The position numbers were made by a program, and so were the translations under genes. From a virus: a DNA stretch of 25,453 nucleotides. Positions 22,466 through 25,453 of this stretch are shown in pieces (the first letter of the stretch is position 1; each line of letters starts with the position of its first letter). The notes under the pieces were generated by a model that saw nothing but the letters and a program-made list of their open reading frames with translations, had not been told where the DNA came from and searched no databases. The stretch covers positions 1 to 25,453 of IMG/VR virus record IMGVR_UViG_3300044716_000676; one strand, written 5' to 3'.

Positions 22466-25453
22466 TCAATCATCTAATAATCCTAACCCTTTATATAACT
22501 CATAATTGAAAAATATATCCAACAAACCCTCATCTTTATACCAGTCGTCATTTGTTGATAGGTTTCTACTAATAGTAGTTTGATCGCTATTCCAATCTAT
22601 TAAATTTTCTATTATTCCCCCGTTCCAATATGGTACGTATTCATAAAATTCATAATATTGTGTCCAATCTTGTCCCAACCCTATGGAAGTTGCTAAAATA
22701 TTTACCGTATATTTTGTAGTATCATTAACTATTCCTGTTGGTATTAGTCTATAATCATTTATAGATTTTGTTTTAAGAACTAAAGGTGTTCCTGCCGTTA
22801 CTGTATATGTTGTGGTATTTATTAAATTTCCACGATTGTTCTTTTTTTCTTTTTTGCAATATGGACATACTTCCACTTTAGCACAATCATTGTGTCTTTC
22901 AAAAGAAACACCACAATTACATTCTGTTCCTATTAATTTTGAGAGATTTATACTCGCAAATCCCATTATTCTTTTTATAGTTGGTGGATAATTTAATTGC
23001 AAATCTTCTGATTCAGAATTTATCATTTGTGCTAGATTATACAATTGTGGTATTTCGCATGTTTCTGGATCAGAACTATTAGAAACAAAATTTGCTATTT
23101 TTTCATATGCCACTACCGCCAAATCATCTTGGTAAAATGGTTCTTTACCAAAAATATTACCTAAAAATTGATCAAAGAAAAATTCACTTTTTTGCAATGC
23201 AGGAATATGCGCAAATTGCTTCATATTTTCTGCCAAATTAAAATCTTCATTTATTTTAAATGCTGTATAAACAGATCGGTCATAAAAATTTAGTTTATCA
23301 GATATTCCGGTTATATAAAATGATTTACTAGTAGTGGTAAAATATGGCAAATAATTTTCTCCATATTTATTAACCCAACGGGAACCTGTCCAATCACCAG
23401 TGGCTTGTAATGATTTACTCCACTCGTAATATTCCATTTTAGTTGGTTTTTCTTGATCTTCTGGATAAAATAAAAACCCTTGCGGTGATATATAAAAATT
23501 ATCTATTGTTTTCTTTTGAACTGTATCAAAAACATATACCATGTTTTCTATTGAATTTATAACATATAGATAATTTCTCATATCACATGCAATACCTTCT
23601 ATTGCAGTTTCATCAACATTTTCATTTTCATTAAACCATGGAGTTTTACTAGGATATTTATTTGAAAATGCTATATTAGATTTTGGATAATCTGCATATA
23701 TGTTATCTGCTAAACATAGAGTAGTTCCAGATATTGTGTATGTTAATGTTGTTCCGCTGATATTATTAATATATCCTATTTTATTATATCCATAAGAGAA
23801 CCATAGATTTTGGTCCATATCCAAGGTTAAATAATTAGGACTTCTTATGCCCTTAAAGGTACTTAATAATGTGCCAGTGGATGTTCTCTTTTGAATAGAC
23901 CCAAAAGAACCCCAAATGTTTCCATTGTTACATATCCAAACATTTCCTTCATTATCAGATATTACTTCTTGTGGACATGAACAAACCGGAGAACTTATTG
24001 TTAAAAGTAAATTTCCATTTTTATCTATTTTTGTTACAAATCCACTTAAATAATTTGAATAGGAAACCCATAAATTATTATCTTTGTCTGTTTCTATTCC
24101 AGTAGGTTCTATTAATCTTTGATCATAATCATCAGTAGTAGTTGGATAATAAGAATTTTGTATAAACCAATCATATACACCAGTTGGTAAACTTTCTTTT
24201 ATTTTTATTGGAGTTGTAGCAAATAAAAAATCGCCAATTGGATTAAATTTCAAAACCGATAATGTATCGTGTAAAGAAACCCATATATTTCTTTCGCCAT
24301 CTAAACTTATATGAGAAGGACTTAATACATTGGGAATAGAATATCCTAATTTTTTTGTTTTTACCACTTGGTTTAAATCAACAGAGCATAATATTTGACC
24401 CATTGTTGATACCCTATACAACATACTCATTTCCGAGTCACACAACCATGCATGATAGTTTGGTGCAGGTAAAGATGCTACCGAATATATACCATTAAAT
24501 CCGGTTAATGCCATTGAATCAGTTTCAAAATCAACCGTATCTATTACTGGCATTTCAAAAGTTTTAACCTGTGCATTTTGTAAATTTAAAGTATCAATTT
24601 GTTCAAAATCTGAATTATTGTTTTTGTAATATTGAGCTACTGATACGGTTCCCGCATTAGGATTTGGTAACCAAATATGTGGATTAAAATAAGATGCTAA
24701 TGTAGATCCGGTATTAATATTTGCAGCTGCTGTTATGTTTGTACTAAAAGCATAGGGAGTAGAAGGATCAACATAAAATGATCCCTTATAATAACCCCCA
24801 ACCTTATATGTTGTATCATCTATCCATTGAAAACGAGGAGTTGGTGTAAAGTTTGTGCTTAGATTTAGTACACCCGCACTAAAATAAATGTCGGGTTGCT
24901 CTAATGGTATATATTTTGAAAATGGAGTGTATAACATTATACCATTTCCATCAACCCAATCGTCGGGAAAACTATCATTGAATCCTGCTTCTATTATAAC
25001 TGGTTGAACCGAACCTGTCCATCTTGGATTTGAATGTGGACGCAAACCATTTTCGGTTATTAATAATTTTTCTGGAAATCTTTTTAACACAATGTAAGGG
25101 GCAAATGCCCTAGCCGTGCTATTAGCAAAGCCTGGTAGTGTCAGATCGGCATTAAAACTATCGCTCACTACTCTTCTTCCACTAGTTTGAAGAGTTGCCC
25201 ACAATGTTGTATAGTTATCTCCATTAAAAGCTAGATCATTGTTATATATGTCATCAACAAAATAAAATTCTGCAAAACCAGAAACACCAACCGTAGTTCC
25301 GTTTATTTGATCTACTACACCATCTGCTGTTATTTTCAGTGGTGAATCGGTAGTTTTAATATTCCATATTTGATTTCCATCTAAATCCAAAAATCTCCAT
25401 TGTGGTTTTAAAAAAGACCATTTATTTTGTGGTTCTTGGTATGGATAGGATCT
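22466..25453 (-). CDS. Large virion protein with NHL-like propeller and Zn-ribbon-like motif (5'-partial)
   Basis: The frame is open to the right edge, giving 995 residues in the window; a TTG at 25390 is internal and not a start. The N-terminal part is beta-rich. Residues about 335-650 carry at least five NHL-like blades (LDGERNIWVSLHDTLSVLKF; DKDNNLWVSYSNYLSGFV; DNEGNVWICNNG; DMDQNLWFSYGYNKIGYI; DMRNYLYVINSIENMVYVFD), ending in a six-blade-like propeller pattern. Cysteines 845, 847, 857, 863 and 866 (ECNCG...CPYCKK) resemble a zinc ribbon. The C-terminus (WTQYYEFYEYVPYWNGG; NYELYKGLGLLDD) is aromatic and acidic. It is 36 nt upstream of gene L in the same orientation. It is probably a tail or baseplate structural protein; the propeller could mediate protein or glycan contacts. 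Confidence 0.8.
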   Translation of the reverse strand, partial: RSYPYQEPQNKWSFLKPQWRFLDLDGNQIWNIKTTDSPLKITADGVVDQINGTTVGVSGFAEFYFVDDIYNNDLAFNGDNYTTLWATLQTSGRRVVSDSFNADLTLPGFANSTARAFAPYIVLKRFPEKLLITENGLRPHSNPRWTGSVQPVIIEAGFNDSFPDDWVDGNGIMLYTPFSKYIPLEQPDIYFSAGVLNLSTNFTPTPRFQWIDDTTYKVGGYYKGSFYVDPSTPYAFSTNITAAANINTGSTLASYFNPHIWLPNPNAGTVSVAQYYKNNNSDFEQIDTLNLQNAQVKTFEMPVIDTVDFETDSMALTGFNGIYSVASLPAPNYHAWLCDSEMSMLYRVSTMGQILCSVDLNQVVKTKKLGYSIPNVLSPSHISLDGERNIWVSLHDTLSVLKFNPIGDFLFATTPIKIKESLPTGVYDWFIQNSYYPTTTDDYDQRLIEPTGIETDKDNNLWVSYSNYLSGFVTKIDKNGNLLLTISSPVCSCPQEVISDNEGNVWICNNGNIWGSFGSIQKRTSTGTLLSTFKGIRSPNYLTLDMDQNLWFSYGYNKIGYINNISGTTLTYTISGTTLCLADNIYADYPKSNIAFSNKYPSKTPWFNENENVDETAIEGIACDMRNYLYVINSIENMVYVFDTVQKKTIDNFYISPQGFLFYPEDQEKPTKMEYYEWSKSLQATGDWTGSRWVNKYGENYLPYFTTTSKSFYITGISDKLNFYDRSVYTAFKINEDFNLAENMKQFAHIPALQKSEFFFDQFLGNIFGKEPFYQDDLAVVAYEKIANFVSNSSDPETCEIPQLYNLAQMINSESEDLQLNYPPTIKRIMGFASINLSKLIGTECNCGVSFERHNDCAKVEVCPYCKKEKKNNRGNLINTTTYTVTAGTPLVLKTKSINDYRLIPTGIVNDTTKYTVNILATSIGLGQDWTQYYEFYEYVPYWNGGIIENLIDWNSDQTTISRNLSTNDDWYKDEGLLDIFFNYELYKGLGLLDD

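Noticed and set aside
22466-25390. A complete gene starting at TTG 25390
   Set aside because: The frame continues upstream with 21 more codons and no stop to the right edge; the start lies outside the window.
1-25453. tRNA genes or an integrase/attachment site
   Set aside because: All non-coding gaps are under 80 bp and hold no cloverleaf-like sequence; no integrase-like frame is present.

Overview
The window is strongly AT-rich and looks like part of a large tailed-phage genome, probably a marine myovirus recovered as a contig. It carries a long co-oriented run of virion and adhesin genes: a tail fibre with the VGIGT-x-SPxxxLHV signature, two polyglycine receptor-binding proteins, and three very large beta-propeller structural proteins. 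Short phage auxiliary genes (DUF1360-like and DUF5856-like) and phage-type glycosyltransferases sit beside this run. There are no rRNA, tRNA, integrase or replication genes. The host cannot be fixed from this window. Scarce Shine-Dalgarno sequences, a GCTD...DDGSC Cys repeat and a flavobacterial-style leucine-rich repeat lean towards Bacteroidota; this is inference.

Left part (1-5618). A (+, partial) is a protein with a stalk of 45 perfect X-Thr-Pro-Thr units, followed by a Trp/Tyr-rich domain and three Cys-rich C-terminal repeats. Two small minus-strand genes, B (DUF1360-like membrane protein) and C (unknown), are coupled by an ATGA overlap. A 77-bp divergent spacer then leads into a tight plus-strand operon, D-E-F, with 1-nt gaps: a ferritin-like DUF5856 protein, a PF11397-type GlcNAc transferase, and a fusion of a beta-1,4-galactosyltransferase-like domain with a second glycosyltransferase.

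Right part (5623-25453), all minus strand, read from right to left. M (partial) and L (1896 aa) are giant structural proteins with NHL-like propellers. K is a tail fibre. J and I are paralogous glycine-rich adhesins. Two mid-size unknown structural proteins follow (224 and 238 aa). The last is G (1126 aa), with a LamG-type lectin fold that appears to be interrupted by a beta-propeller. Gaps in this run are 2-41 nt, so it probably works as one virion and host-recognition operon.

Best leads: (i) three polyglycine modules in I and J, each followed by an otherwise dissimilar loop with exactly 12 cysteines; (ii) an 18-codon fragment of the gene downstream of I, stranded between J and I, which reads as the scar of a tandem adhesin duplication; (iii) a possible virion-glycosylation cassette, with a mucin-like Thr/Ser/Pro stalk near a GlcNAc transferase and a beta-4-Gal transferase; (iv) a propeller inserted in a LamG fold; (v) a recurring TAAGTATT element 4-7 nt before start codons in place of a Shine-Dalgarno sequence.
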